From: JAAXHF01 sp963665955
Lineage (GTDB): Bacteria > Desulfobacterota > Binatia > Bin18
NCBI GenBank assembly: GCA_965231765.1
Contig: OZ246887.1
Coordinates: 2,356,001 to 2,420,000 of the forward strand
Direction of reading: 5' to 3'
DNA length: 64,000 bases
How positions within the stretch are numbered: position 1 is the stretch's first letter; each line of letters opens with the position of its first letter. Shown here one piece after another: positions 25,465 through 34,489 of the stretch. The notes beneath the pieces are model-generated. The model was given only the letters and a program-made list of their open reading frames with translations. It ran no database searches and was not told where the DNA came from. Made by a program: the position numbers and the translations under genes.

Positions 25465-28400
25465 TCATTCCTCCAACAGTGCTTTGGCCTGTTGCAGATC
25501 AGGCGTGTCAAACCCCTCGCTGAACCACCCATACACCTCAGCCACGAGCTGCCGCCCCGCACTTATTCTGTCCTGCCTTTGCCACAGCCGGGCCAAGCTC
25601 ATCACCGCCCGTAGCTCCAACGACTTTGCCCCCTGTCGTCGCGCAATATCAATCGCCCGTTGGAAACACTCCTCGGCTTTGCTGAAATGATGAACGGCGG
25701 GCAACTCTTTCTGCCCTCTGCGCTCTGCATTCAAAAGCCCTTCTCCTTTGAGCCGATACAGCTCTGCTTCATAAAACCGCTCCCCATGCTCTTCAACACT
25801 CTCTAGGGCCTCATCGAGAGTCCGCCGCCCCTCTTCCAGCTGGCCCTTTTTCTGCTGCACCTCGGCCAGGAGAGATAAGAAATACGAGCGCAGCAGCTCT
25901 GAGCCAGTCGCTCGCCAGGCAGCGAGGCCACTTTTCAACTGCTCCAGTCCGTCTCCAGCTGGCGTTTGCATAGCTGCTGCCCAGCCTTGCAACATGCGTC
26001 CCATCGTCAACCAGTGCGGGAATCCCTGTTCCTGTGAGAGAACGATGGCTGCCTCGGCAGTCTGATGAACGGCAGGCAGGTCACTCCGAATCTGATGCAA
26101 CATGGCCGTGCAGTTCTGCGCCGCTGCCAGGCTATGCGTGTGCAACAGCGTTTGGGCGGTATGCAGCGCCTCTTCACTGTGTTGCACGGCTTGGTCCGGG
26201 TAACCAAGCAACCACAGCGTGAGGGCATTGTAAAATAAACACACCACCTTGGGGTCAGAGCCATATAAAAACGCCAGCCCACTATGTTTGGCTGGATCAT
26301 ACAGCCCAATCCCATGTTCCAGGTGCTCACGGGCCAGGCCAAACTCACCCAGCCAAAACAAGGTATTCCCGCACGCCCGGTGGACTTCGATCAAAGACGC
26401 CTGGTCGGGGAGACCGTGCGTCATAGACAGCAATTGATCGCCGAGTGCACGCGCGGTATGTAACTCGCCTCGCATTTCATGCACGCCCCACAGCCCTCGC
26501 AAGGCAGAGAACGCTCGCCCGGCTCCGCCCATCTGATGGCCAAGCTCTTGCGCCCGTATATACGTATCTTTGACTTCTTGGGCAGCGTAGCCTTTGGTCG
26601 CTATCAGTCCAGGTCCAAGAATCGTGTGAAAGTCCAGTTCATGCCCGGCCCGCTGGGTGCCTTCCGGTAGAGCTGTGAGCAGCTCCAGGCCTTGGCTCAG
26701 ATGTTCAATTGCCTCAACATTGGCCGAGCGTTCAAAGGCGCGTTGCCCCGCACGTTTCCAGTAGTCGAGTGCTTCCTCGCGGGCACCGGCTTGCGTGTAA
26801 TGGTGGGCCACCAATTCAGGCTGGGTGTGTACGATATCGGGAAAACGTTTTTCCAAGACCTGGGCAATATCTTGATGGATCTGCTGGCGTTTGCTTTTGA
26901 GTAGAGACTGATAGGCCGCATCCTGAATCAGGGCATGTTTAAAAACCCAGCGAGTATGGGGTGGCTCTCCCTTTTGGGAAATCAGGTCCATGTGAACAAG
27001 GTGTGTCAGCCCGTCGTGGAGAGACTGGTCGTCAAGCGACCACACGGCCTGGATCAGGGTGTGTGAAAACGCGCGGCCTAACGCAGCCCCCAGCTGGGCA
27101 ATTTCCTTGGCTGGCCCAAGCCGGTCCAGCCGGGCCCGCAACGAATCCTGTAAGGTGGCTGGAATCGCTAAGGGCAGCCGACCGGGCTGGGCACGAGGAG
27201 AAAGAGGCGGAACATGTGGCTGGGTATGTGGGACAGCAACATTGGTTTCCAATACCATCTTGGTCAGTTCTTCGACAAATAAAGGAATACCGTCGGTTTT
27301 ATCAGCAAGCTGCTGGACAATCTCCCTGGGCAGGCTTGCCTCGCCAGCTAGGTTTTGAATGAGTTGTCCGACGTGCGCACGCCCCAGACGGCTGAGTGTC
27401 ACTTTTGTGATATACGATCGCATTGTCCAAGGCGGCACAAAGTCTGATCGAAAGACCAAGACAACGAGGATGCGAGCCGTGGATACTTGATCAATCAGCA
27501 GCTGGAGTAGATCTAAGGTCGAGGGGTCGGCCCATTGCACGTCTTCCCAGACAACCAACAACGGATGGTGTACAGCGCATTGCAACAGCCAGCCGACTAG
27601 AGCTTCCTGGGTGCGCTGTTTTTGGCGCTGGGAATTCAGGTCCAGCTCAGGATATCTATCGGCCAGCGGTACGGATAACAGCGCGGCAAAGAGTGGCACG
27701 ACTTCTTCGGAAGGGAACGGATGAGCCTGCAGCAGTGCTTCTAATCGACCCAGCTTATCAGCAGCGTACGGCGTTTCTTCTGGCCGAGATTGGATTTGTC
27801 GTTGCAAGTACTCAATCTCAGGCTGGAAGGCACTCCGTTGGAAATGAGCTGAGCAACGAAACTCAATCTCTTGTCCACCCTCACCTGGAATCTGTTCCTT
27901 GAGTTCCTGCATCAAACGTGACTTCCCAATCCCAGGTTCTCCTGTCACTAGCACAACCTGACCGTCACCTGTTTTGGCCTTCCCCCACCGGTTGCGGAGC
28001 AGGCCGACTGCTTCCTCGCGGCCAACCATGGGAGACAAGCCCTGCCGAACGGCCACTTCAAAACGGCTCCGGACTCCGCTTTCACGGATAACCTGATACA
28101 CAGCCATGGGACGGGACAAACCACGCAAAGACTGCACGCCGAGGGCTTGCCATTCACACAACCCTTCTACTAGCTGCGCGGTGGCACCACTGATGACAAC
28201 AGTATCCGGCTGGGCCAAGCTCTGTAGACGGGCAGCAATATTCGGCGTCTCACCCAGTGCCAGTTGTTCATGCCAGCCGCCGCCACCCATTTCTCCAACG
28301 ACCACTTGGCCGGTATGGATACCGATACGGACTTGGACCGGATGGTTGCCCAGATTCACTTGGCTTAAGCGAGGCGAGTCCTGGACTGCCTGGATAATAC

Positions 28401-28740
28401 CTAAGCCTGCCCGGACTGCCTGGCAGGCATCGTCCTCATGGGCAAACGGATGCCCGAAATAGACCAGCAGGCCATCGCCCAGATACTGGGCGATATAGCC
28501 CTCAAAATAGCCAATGACTTCCGCACATAATTCTTGGTAGGTGCGGATCACGTCTCGCAGCTCTTCTGGGTCAAGCTGTTCGGCCAGGGGTGTTGAGCCA
28601 ACAACATCGCAGAACAAGACGGTCAGCTGCCGCCGTTCGGCTTCTGGCCGGAGCGTTCGTTGCCGGGAGAGCGCAGTTCCACACTCGTCGCAAAACTTCG
28701 CCTTCAGCCGATTTGTGGTGTGACAGTTTGGACAGACCAT
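25465..28740 (-). CDS. Zinc-ribbon/class III adenylate cyclase/AAA ATPase/TPR regulatory protein
   Basis: The protein has 1091 residues from the ATG at 28740, which is chosen because it begins MVCPNCH and has GGAAGA upstream. The order is a zinc ribbon (CPNC...CDEC, residues 3-25); a class III nucleotide cyclase domain, about 35-225, with LFCDVVGST and YLGDGLLVYFG metal/substrate motifs; an AAA_16-type ATPase, about 235-560, with Walker A TGEPGIGKSR; then tetratricopeptide-like helices to the end. Proteins of this design couple signal sensing to cAMP or cGMP output. The upstream MFS gene is close, with a gap of about 105 bases. The partner downstream could be any cyclic nucleotide receptor, such as the cNMP domain at 63.4-63.7 kb. 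Confidence 0.85.
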   Translation of the reverse strand: MVCPNCHTTNRLKAKFCDECGTALSRQRTLRPEAERRQLTVLFCDVVGSTPLAEQLDPEELRDVIRTYQELCAEVIGYFEGYIAQYLGDGLLVYFGHPFAHEDDACQAVRAGLGIIQAVQDSPRLSQVNLGNHPVQVRIGIHTGQVVVGEMGGGGWHEQLALGETPNIAARLQSLAQPDTVVISGATAQLVEGLCEWQALGVQSLRGLSRPMAVYQVIRESGVRSRFEVAVRQGLSPMVGREEAVGLLRNRWGKAKTGDGQVVLVTGEPGIGKSRLMQELKEQIPGEGGQEIEFRCSAHFQRSAFQPEIEYLQRQIQSRPEETPYAADKLGRLEALLQAHPFPSEEVVPLFAALLSVPLADRYPELDLNSQRQKQRTQEALVGWLLQCAVHHPLLVVWEDVQWADPSTLDLLQLLIDQVSTARILVVLVFRSDFVPPWTMRSYITKVTLSRLGRAHVGQLIQNLAGEASLPREIVQQLADKTDGIPLFVEELTKMVLETNVAVPHTQPHVPPLSPRAQPGRLPLAIPATLQDSLRARLDRLGPAKEIAQLGAALGRAFSHTLIQAVWSLDDQSLHDGLTHLVHMDLISQKGEPPHTRWVFKHALIQDAAYQSLLKSKRQQIHQDIAQVLEKRFPDIVHTQPELVAHHYTQAGAREEALDYWKRAGQRAFERSANVEAIEHLSQGLELLTALPEGTQRAGHELDFHTILGPGLIATKGYAAQEVKDTYIRAQELGHQMGGAGRAFSALRGLWGVHEMRGELHTARALGDQLLSMTHGLPDQASLIEVHRACGNTLFWLGEFGLAREHLEHGIGLYDPAKHSGLAFLYGSDPKVVCLFYNALTLWLLGYPDQAVQHSEEALHTAQTLLHTHSLAAAQNCTAMLHQIRSDLPAVHQTAEAAIVLSQEQGFPHWLTMGRMLQGWAAAMQTPAGDGLEQLKSGLAAWRATGSELLRSYFLSLLAEVQQKKGQLEEGRRTLDEALESVEEHGERFYEAELYRLKGEGLLNAERRGQKELPAVHHFSKAEECFQRAIDIARRQGAKSLELRAVMSLARLWQRQDRISAGRQLVAEVYGWFSEGFDTPDLQQAKALLEE

Positions 28741-28845
28741 GCCGTCTTCTTCCCGAGATGCCTCAATCGCAGGAAACCATAGCCCCGAGCCTTTGGAAAG
28801 CCCACATATACTGTGAACAGTGCTCACAGACGGTCTTTTTACGAC

Positions 28846-30033
28846 TTACGGCAGTTCCGGACTGAGGCGGACAGCTGGGGATAAGAAACGGGGCAGCGCA
28901 GAGGCAGTCACAAACAGCGGTACGGCAAACAGCACGGCCGCTCCAAATACATGCAGTTGTTCAGTCACATAGCCACCCAGCCACGGCCCTATGACAATCC
29001 CAATGCTGAAGGCGACATTGTACACGCCAAAGGCTTTTCCAGCTTGGCCTTCGCTGAGGCCATCGGCAATAAGTGGCATAGACGGAGCCAGGGCAGCTGA
29101 GAGAGCAATAATGACGCATAGAGTGAGCGGTAGCAGCCAGAGAGAATTGAACAGCAAAAACAGGGCTGGCAGCAGACCCGCTCCGGCAAAGAGACCGATA
29201 ACCATCGGCTCTTGGCGACCACGCCGATCGGACCACAGGCCAATCAGCGGCTGACTCACCAAGGCCGCAGCTCCCCATGCGGCAAACAACAGGCCAACAT
29301 CTTGACGTGACCAGCCAATCTGAGTCAGCTGGAGCGGCAAGAGCACTTCAATAGCACCGAGGGCGGCACAGGACACAAGAATGACCAAACAGGCACCTGC
29401 CAAATGGGTCGAGAAGAGCTCGGGCAAAGACACACGCTGCGTGTGTTGCTTGCTCGGCTCAACGTGTGCATCTTGTGCATCTTGTGCAAACGCGACTCGG
29501 CTTGGAACCAGGAAAAAAGCGAGTCCAGCTAAGATAAACGGAAAAACGGAAAAATACACAAATGGATCACGCGCCTCACCAATACCTCCCAGGGCTGGCC
29601 CGCCGATAGCACCAAGACTAAAGGCCATGGGCACCAGGCTCATTTCCAGTCCGCGACGATTCTTATCGGCCAGGCGTGCGGCAAGCGGCAAGGTCGCAGC
29701 CCAGGTCGCTGAGGCAGCCACCCCTTGTGCAATCCGGCAGGCGAGCAGTGTCCAAAACCCGGAAGCGACTGAGAAAGCCAAGGCGGTCACCCCCAGCAGC
29801 AGCATCCCCCCAGTCAGCCATAGTCGCTCTCCAACCCGATCGACCACATAGCCAAAGGGCAGATATAAGACTAAAGAAATAAGTCCATACGAGGCGTAGA
29901 AAATTCCCGTCCAGGTCTCCGTCAGCCCAAGTTCTTGGGCCAGAGCAGGCAACACCGGAATAATCAGCGTATAGCCGACAGTGTCGGCGAACATGATGGC
30001 GGCAGCAATGCCTAAGACAACCCAACGTGACAT
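28846..30033 (-). CDS. MFS transporter, drug-efflux-like
   Basis: The protein has 395 residues and about 12 hydrophobic segments. Motif A-like YVVDRVGERLW follows TM2 and the second-half copy is GLWSDRRGRQEP, both typical of DHA1-type multidrug exporters. The central cytoplasmic loop carries a small repeat (AQDAQDAHVEP) encoded by duplicated 9-base units. It is adjacent to and possibly cotranscribed with the cyclase gene downstream. It diverges from the DUF72 gene across about 40 bases. The substrate is unknown. Confidence 0.88.
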   Translation of the reverse strand: MSRWVVLGIAAAIMFADTVGYTLIIPVLPALAQELGLTETWTGIFYASYGLISLVLYLPFGYVVDRVGERLWLTGGMLLLGVTALAFSVASGFWTLLACRIAQGVAASATWAATLPLAARLADKNRRGLEMSLVPMAFSLGAIGGPALGGIGEARDPFVYFSVFPFILAGLAFFLVPSRVAFAQDAQDAHVEPSKQHTQRVSLPELFSTHLAGACLVILVSCAALGAIEVLLPLQLTQIGWSRQDVGLLFAAWGAAALVSQPLIGLWSDRRGRQEPMVIGLFAGAGLLPALFLLFNSLWLLPLTLCVIIALSAALAPSMPLIADGLSEGQAGKAFGVYNVAFSIGIVIGPWLGGYVTEQLHVFGAAVLFAVPLFVTASALPRFLSPAVRLSPELP

Positions 30034-30071
30034 GTTGATTTTTTACTCCACTCAAGATGGAAGAGCTAGTG

Positions 30072-31151
30072 ATGTCTGATAAATCAAGTCAAGACAACAA
30101 AAAGATGACCAAACAAAAAAAGAAGCTTTCGGAGCCAGATCAGCTAGATCTCTTCGCTCCAGCTGAACCGACACCGCCGACACCTCAGCCCGTTTCCCGT
30201 TCGCGTCGTACCCCAGTTGGTCCTCAGCCGCTCCCACCCGAGCTTGAACCCGTTGCGGCGGCTCTGCCACAGGCTATTCGACTTGGAACGTCTTCGTGGT
30301 CTTTTCACGGCTGGGAAGGCATCGTCTATGACAAACAGGTGCCCCAGACGAGACTTGCCAAAGAGGGACTTGTGGCTTATGCCCAGCATCCGCTTTTAGG
30401 AACAGTCGGGGTAGACCGCACGTATTATGCTCCCATTTCAACACAGCAGTTTGCCGCGTATGCAGCCCAGGTTCCTGACTCTTTCCGTTTTCTGGTCAAA
30501 GCGCATGACTGGTGTACCACTCTGCGCTTTCCGTTTCATCCGCGTTATGGCTCACGCAAAGGGCAAGCCAACGGTCTTTTTTTGAACACGCAGTATGCAG
30601 TGGAAAACGTCATCGGTCCGTTTCTGGAAGGGCTACAAGACAAGGCTGGCCCGCTGCTGTTTCAGTTTTCCCCCCAAAATTATTCGAGCCTTGGCGGCCC
30701 CGAACAGTTTGCCGAGCGGCTACATACATTTTTAGCTGCCCTGCCACCTGGCCCGCTATACGCCGTTGAGGTTCGTAATCCTGAAGTTCTGACAGCCTCT
30801 TATGCCCAGGCACTATCAGACACCGGCGCGTGCCATTGCCTGAACGGCCATCCGCGTATGCCACTGCTCAAGGCTCAGGCACAGCTTGCCCAAACTGAAC
30901 ATGCCCCAGCGCTTGTCATTCGTTGGATGCTGGCCCGGCATCTGTCTTATGAAGCAGCTCGTAATCGATATGCCCCATTCAATCGTCTGGTTGATGAAGA
31001 TCCTGATACCCGTGAAGCGATTGCTGACTTATGCCTTGACGCGGTTACTAAACAACGGCCGGCCTTTGTCATTGCCAATAACAAAGCGGAAGGCTCTTCA
31101 CCGCTGTCTCTCTTTCGCTTAGCAGAGCATATTGCGGAAAAACTGCTGTAA
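30072..31151 (+). CDS. DUF72 domain protein
   Basis: The protein has 359 residues. A charged, proline-rich N-terminal tail of about 70 residues precedes the DUF72 TIM-barrel domain, which begins IRLGTSSWSFHGW and continues with VDRTYYAPIS, FRFLVKAHDW, FQFSPQNY and AVEVRNPE. These are the conserved DUF72 landmarks; the biochemical role of the family is not established. I start at ATG 30072, which has GGAAGAG six bases upstream; the ATG at 30057 lacks one. A lysine-rich N-terminus suggests nucleic-acid contact, but that is speculation. Confidence 0.88.
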   Translation: MSDKSSQDNKKMTKQKKKLSEPDQLDLFAPAEPTPPTPQPVSRSRRTPVGPQPLPPELEPVAAALPQAIRLGTSSWSFHGWEGIVYDKQVPQTRLAKEGLVAYAQHPLLGTVGVDRTYYAPISTQQFAAYAAQVPDSFRFLVKAHDWCTTLRFPFHPRYGSRKGQANGLFLNTQYAVENVIGPFLEGLQDKAGPLLFQFSPQNYSSLGGPEQFAERLHTFLAALPPGPLYAVEVRNPEVLTASYAQALSDTGACHCLNGHPRMPLLKAQAQLAQTEHAPALVIRWMLARHLSYEAARNRYAPFNRLVDEDPDTREAIADLCLDAVTKQRPAFVIANNKAEGSSPLSLFRLAEHIAEKLL

Positions 31152-31159
31152 ATCATAGA

Positions 31160-32476
31160 CTATTGCATGTCCGCATAATCAATAGCCAAGCCAGTTAAGG
31201 CCCGCACGCCGACGATGAGTGCGTCTTCATTGACGTGGAAATGCGGGGAATGGTTCGGCGCCGCTTCTCCAAGCCCGACGCCTTCTTTATTCACCCCCAA
31301 AAAGAAGTACAAGCCGGGAATCTTCTCTTGGAAGTACGCAAAATCTTCGCCGCCGGTGATTCGTCGCCATTCCTGGGCGTTGTTTTCTCCAGCCGCCCAG
31401 TCCAAGCTCGGGATCATTTTACGCGTCAGTTCGGGGTCGTTATACGTTACTGGCGTGGAACTTTCGATCGTCACGATCGCTTTGGCCCCAGCGCTTTCGG
31501 CGATCTGTTCAGCAGTCCGACGGATGCGTTCCAGCACGTCTTTGCGCATGGCTGGATCAAAGGTCCGTATCGTGCCTGTCATCTCAACCGCATCCGGAAT
31601 AATATTCCAGCGCACCCCGCCTTGGATCGTCCCGATGCTGACAACCGCTGGAGCCTGTGTGATGTCGAGCTGACGACTCGGAATCATCTGGAGCCCAGTC
31701 ATGATCTGGGCCGCGACGATGATCGGATCAATCCCTGCCCACGGTTGAGCCCCATGCGTTTGGCGTCCTTCGACCTTGATATGGAGGTGTTCAACTGCTG
31801 CCATGAATCCCTCTGCCCGATAATACAGCTTGCCGGTCAGCAGTGGGCCAACATGTAGACCAAAGATGGCCTCGGGTGCATCTGGTCCTTCTAATACACC
31901 TTCTTGCATCATCAGTTTGGCCCCGCCCTCTTCTCCGGGCGGGGCGCCCTCTTCTGCTGGTTGAAAAATGAACACCAGCGTTCCTCGCACATCGTCTTTG
32001 ATGCCAGCCAGGACTTCAGCCACTCCCATGAGGATGGCGGTATGAGCATCGTGTCCACAGGCATGCATGACACCAACCTCTTTGCCCTGGTAGGTCGTCC
32101 GCACGGTGGAAGCAAACGGCAAATCTGTCATTTCAGTCACAGGCAGTGCATCCATGTCAGCCCGCAGGGCAATCACCGGGCCAGGTTTGCCACCGCGTAA
32201 GATCCCAACAACACCCGTATGGGCAACCTTCTCCTGCACTTCGATACCTAAGCTGTGCAGATGCTCGGCCACCAATTTGGCAGTTCGAAATTCTTGGTTA
32301 GACAGCTCAGGATGTTGATGAATATCCCGCCGCCAAGCAATGACCTTTGGTTGAACGGCTTCAAAAACAGGCAACAGTGCGGTCTTAACGTCCTGAGCTG
32401 CTGCGGCCTGGCTCAGACCGATGAGAACAACCCACACCAATAGTCCTGACCGGCCCAGTGTTTGCCATCTCAGCAT
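31160..32476 (-). CDS. Exported M20 family amidohydrolase (N-acyl-amino-acid hydrolase)
   Basis: The protein has 438 residues from ATG 32476, preceded by GGGAGGGG. Residues 1-25 are a signal peptide (hydrophobic core ending AAAAQ). The catalytic domain has the metal motifs MHACGHDAH, EEGAPPGEEGG and the late ITGGEDFAYF. This is the IAA-amino-acid/hippurate hydrolase subgroup, which removes acyl groups from amino acids using two metal ions. It diverges from the SDR gene across 142 bases. Confidence 0.9.
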   Translation of the reverse strand: MLRWQTLGRSGLLVWVVLIGLSQAAAAQDVKTALLPVFEAVQPKVIAWRRDIHQHPELSNQEFRTAKLVAEHLHSLGIEVQEKVAHTGVVGILRGGKPGPVIALRADMDALPVTEMTDLPFASTVRTTYQGKEVGVMHACGHDAHTAILMGVAEVLAGIKDDVRGTLVFIFQPAEEGAPPGEEGGAKLMMQEGVLEGPDAPEAIFGLHVGPLLTGKLYYRAEGFMAAVEHLHIKVEGRQTHGAQPWAGIDPIIVAAQIMTGLQMIPSRQLDITQAPAVVSIGTIQGGVRWNIIPDAVEMTGTIRTFDPAMRKDVLERIRRTAEQIAESAGAKAIVTIESSTPVTYNDPELTRKMIPSLDWAAGENNAQEWRRITGGEDFAYFQEKIPGLYFFLGVNKEGVGLGEAAPNHSPHFHVNEDALIVGVRALTGLAIDYADMQ

Positions 32477-32618
32477 AATCCCCTCCCAACAGGTGACGGT
32501 GAAAAGAGACACCATACCACACCTGGACTTTGACTGTACCAGGCTTGTCAGAAGCGCCACTGCGTGCATATATCCACAAGTTCAGATCCAGAGTCAAATG
32601 AACATAGGAGAACAAAAT

Positions 32619-33380
32619 ATGGCAGGACAATTTGCAGGTAAAGTCGCCTTAGTCACCGGTGGCAGTTCGGGTATTGGACGAGCGTCGTCCCTAGCCTTTG
32701 CCAGAGAAGGTGCTCAGGTTATTGTTTCTGACGTGGTGGCAGACGCTGGCCAAGAGACGGTTGAACTGATTACCAACGCGGGTGGGACGGCCAGCTTTGT
32801 CGCCGCCAATGTGTCACAAGCCTCTGAGGTTGAAGCTTTGATTGCCACCTGTGTGGAAACCTATGGTCGGCTCGACTGTGCCCATAATAACGCCGGCATC
32901 GAAGGGCCTGGCGCTCCGACGGTTGATTATGACGAAGACAGTTGGGACCGGGTGATTGCGATTAACCTCACCGGCGTGTGGTTATGCATGAAGTATCAAA
33001 TCCCCGAGATGCTCAAACACGGCGGCGGGGCAATTGTCAATACGTCTTCTGCCGCCGGCTTGCTGGGTTTCCGGGGGGGGTCAGCCTATGTCGCGAGTAA
33101 ACACGGCGTGGTTGGTCTGACCAAAACAGCGGCATTGGAATATGCCAAAGCTGGGGTGCGGGTGAATGCCGTCTGCCCAGGCGCGATTGATACGCCGATG
33201 ATGGGACGTATCACTGGTCATAAACCGCACAGAGCGGAACGCATGGCGTCGAGTGAGCCAGTCGGCCGCATGGGCAGTCCGGAAGAAATCGCGGAAGCCG
33301 TCGTGTGGCTGTGCTCAGATGCCGCATCGTTTGTCACTGGGCATGCCATGTCGGTGGATGGCGGACTGGTCGCGCAGTAG
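32619..33380 (+). CDS. Short-chain dehydrogenase/reductase
   Basis: The protein has 253 residues with all classical SDR features: cofactor motif TGGSSGIGRA, NNAG at about residue 90, catalytic Ser in NTSSAAG, and YVASK. The C-terminus VTGHAMSVDGGLVAQ is the usual ending. The acidic residue after the second strand (VSDVV) favours NAD over NADP. The ATG at 32619 has TAGGAG upstream. The longer frame from 32421 overlaps the divergent gene and is unsupported. The substrate is unknown. Confidence 0.92.
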   Translation: MAGQFAGKVALVTGGSSGIGRASSLAFAREGAQVIVSDVVADAGQETVELITNAGGTASFVAANVSQASEVEALIATCVETYGRLDCAHNNAGIEGPGAPTVDYDEDSWDRVIAINLTGVWLCMKYQIPEMLKHGGGAIVNTSSAAGLLGFRGGSAYVASKHGVVGLTKTAALEYAKAGVRVNAVCPGAIDTPMMGRITGHKPHRAERMASSEPVGRMGSPEEIAEAVVWLCSDAASFVTGHAMSVDGGLVAQ

Positions 33381-33485
33381 GACGCTGTCGTATCGAAGTC
33401 GTCCAGCCCTGCGCTGGGCAGTCAGAGACAGACATATTGAGGCGAGGGGATCTTCCTCCTCTTGCCTCATAGAATCGGCCTCTTC

Positions 33486-33530
33486 TTGGTAACCTTTTGG
33501 TAACCTTTTGGTGACCTTTTGGTGACCTGA
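33486..33530. repeat. Four 11-bp direct repeats with GGTNACC palindromic cores
   Basis: GGTAACC occurs at 33488 and 33499 and GGTGACC at 33510 and 33521, each preceded by CTTTT or similar, with an exact 11-base period. They lie between the convergent SDR and uppP stops. The period of one helical turn would place bound proteins on one face. Confidence 0.85.
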
Positions 33531-33542
33531 AGGACAACCCAG

Positions 33543-34349
33543 CTAGAAACTCGTCGTCCAGAGCACAGCCAAGCCACCAATTGCCCAACAGTAATAGGCA
33601 AACGGCGAGAGACGCTGGGAGCGAGTCATACGGATGAGGAGTGGAATGCTGGCGTAGCCGACCCCGGCCGCGACCAAGGTCCCGAGAGTATAGGCAAAGA
33701 CATCGATCCCACTGACAACCTCCTCCCAGTGCAACAGCAGCTGCAGCAGAAAGGCCCCGCCTATCACCGGAACCGACAAGAGAAACGAATAGCGGACTAA
33801 CAGGTCCCGCTCTAAGCCCAGCAACACCCCAGTCGCAATCGTCGTCCCCGAACGGGAGAGACCTGGGATAATGGCACACCCCTGGGCGATGCCGATCAGC
33901 ACCGCGTCGCGTACCCGCATCTCAGACAATAGCCGTCCCTGGCCGCGAATGTAGTCGGTCACAAACAGCAGCGTTCCAGTAACAAGAAGTGCCAAGCCTG
34001 CCCCTTGGGGATTGGTAAACAGCGATTCAAATTGCTCATGAAACGTGAGGCCAATGAGCATGGTTGGCACTGAGCCGAGGACTAACAACCACAAGAAACG
34101 CCGTGAGGTCGCAGCTTCCGGATGATCAGCAGAAAAGCACGCAGTCGCCAGCAAAAAAATGTCACGCCGAAAGTAGACACACACCGCACCAAGTGTGCCC
34201 AGATGGAGGGCTACATCAAGTAAAGCGCCAGGTTGTGAGAAGCCAGAGAGAAAACTTTGGGCGAGCACGAGATGGCCAGAACTGCTCACCGGAAGGAACT
34301 CAGTCAGTCCCTGTAAGAGGCCAAGCAGCAACACTGAAACCAGTGACAA
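33543..34349 (-). CDS. uppP: Undecaprenyl-diphosphate phosphatase
   Basis: The protein has 268 residues from a TTG start at 34349, which is preceded by GGAGG and gives the usual family length; the longer frame adds 38 unlikely residues. The two BacA/UppP active-site motifs are present: GLTEFLPVSSSGHL near the N-terminus and GCAIIPGLSRSGTT near residue 150. About eight membrane segments are visible. It recycles undecaprenyl pyrophosphate to the monophosphate carrier for peptidoglycan and surface polysaccharide synthesis. Confidence 0.92.
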   Translation of the reverse strand: MSLVSVLLLGLLQGLTEFLPVSSSGHLVLAQSFLSGFSQPGALLDVALHLGTLGAVCVYFRRDIFLLATACFSADHPEAATSRRFLWLLVLGSVPTMLIGLTFHEQFESLFTNPQGAGLALLVTGTLLFVTDYIRGQGRLLSEMRVRDAVLIGIAQGCAIIPGLSRSGTTIATGVLLGLERDLLVRYSFLLSVPVIGGAFLLQLLLHWEEVVSGIDVFAYTLGTLVAAGVGYASIPLLIRMTRSQRLSPFAYYCWAIGGLAVLWTTSF

Positions 34350-34489
34350 GATGATTCCTCCCCAACGTTCCTCCCTTATCTGGCCATACACGGCCGTATC
34401 ATAAGCTGTCCGGAGCAACAAAAAGACAGTCCCAAACCAGTCCAAACTCGGGGCGGTTCGCAACCCGCCCCAGCCTCTTCACACCGTAT

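Noticed and set aside
33486..33530. CRISPR array
   Set aside because: Repeat period is 11 bases with no spacers; far too short for CRISPR.
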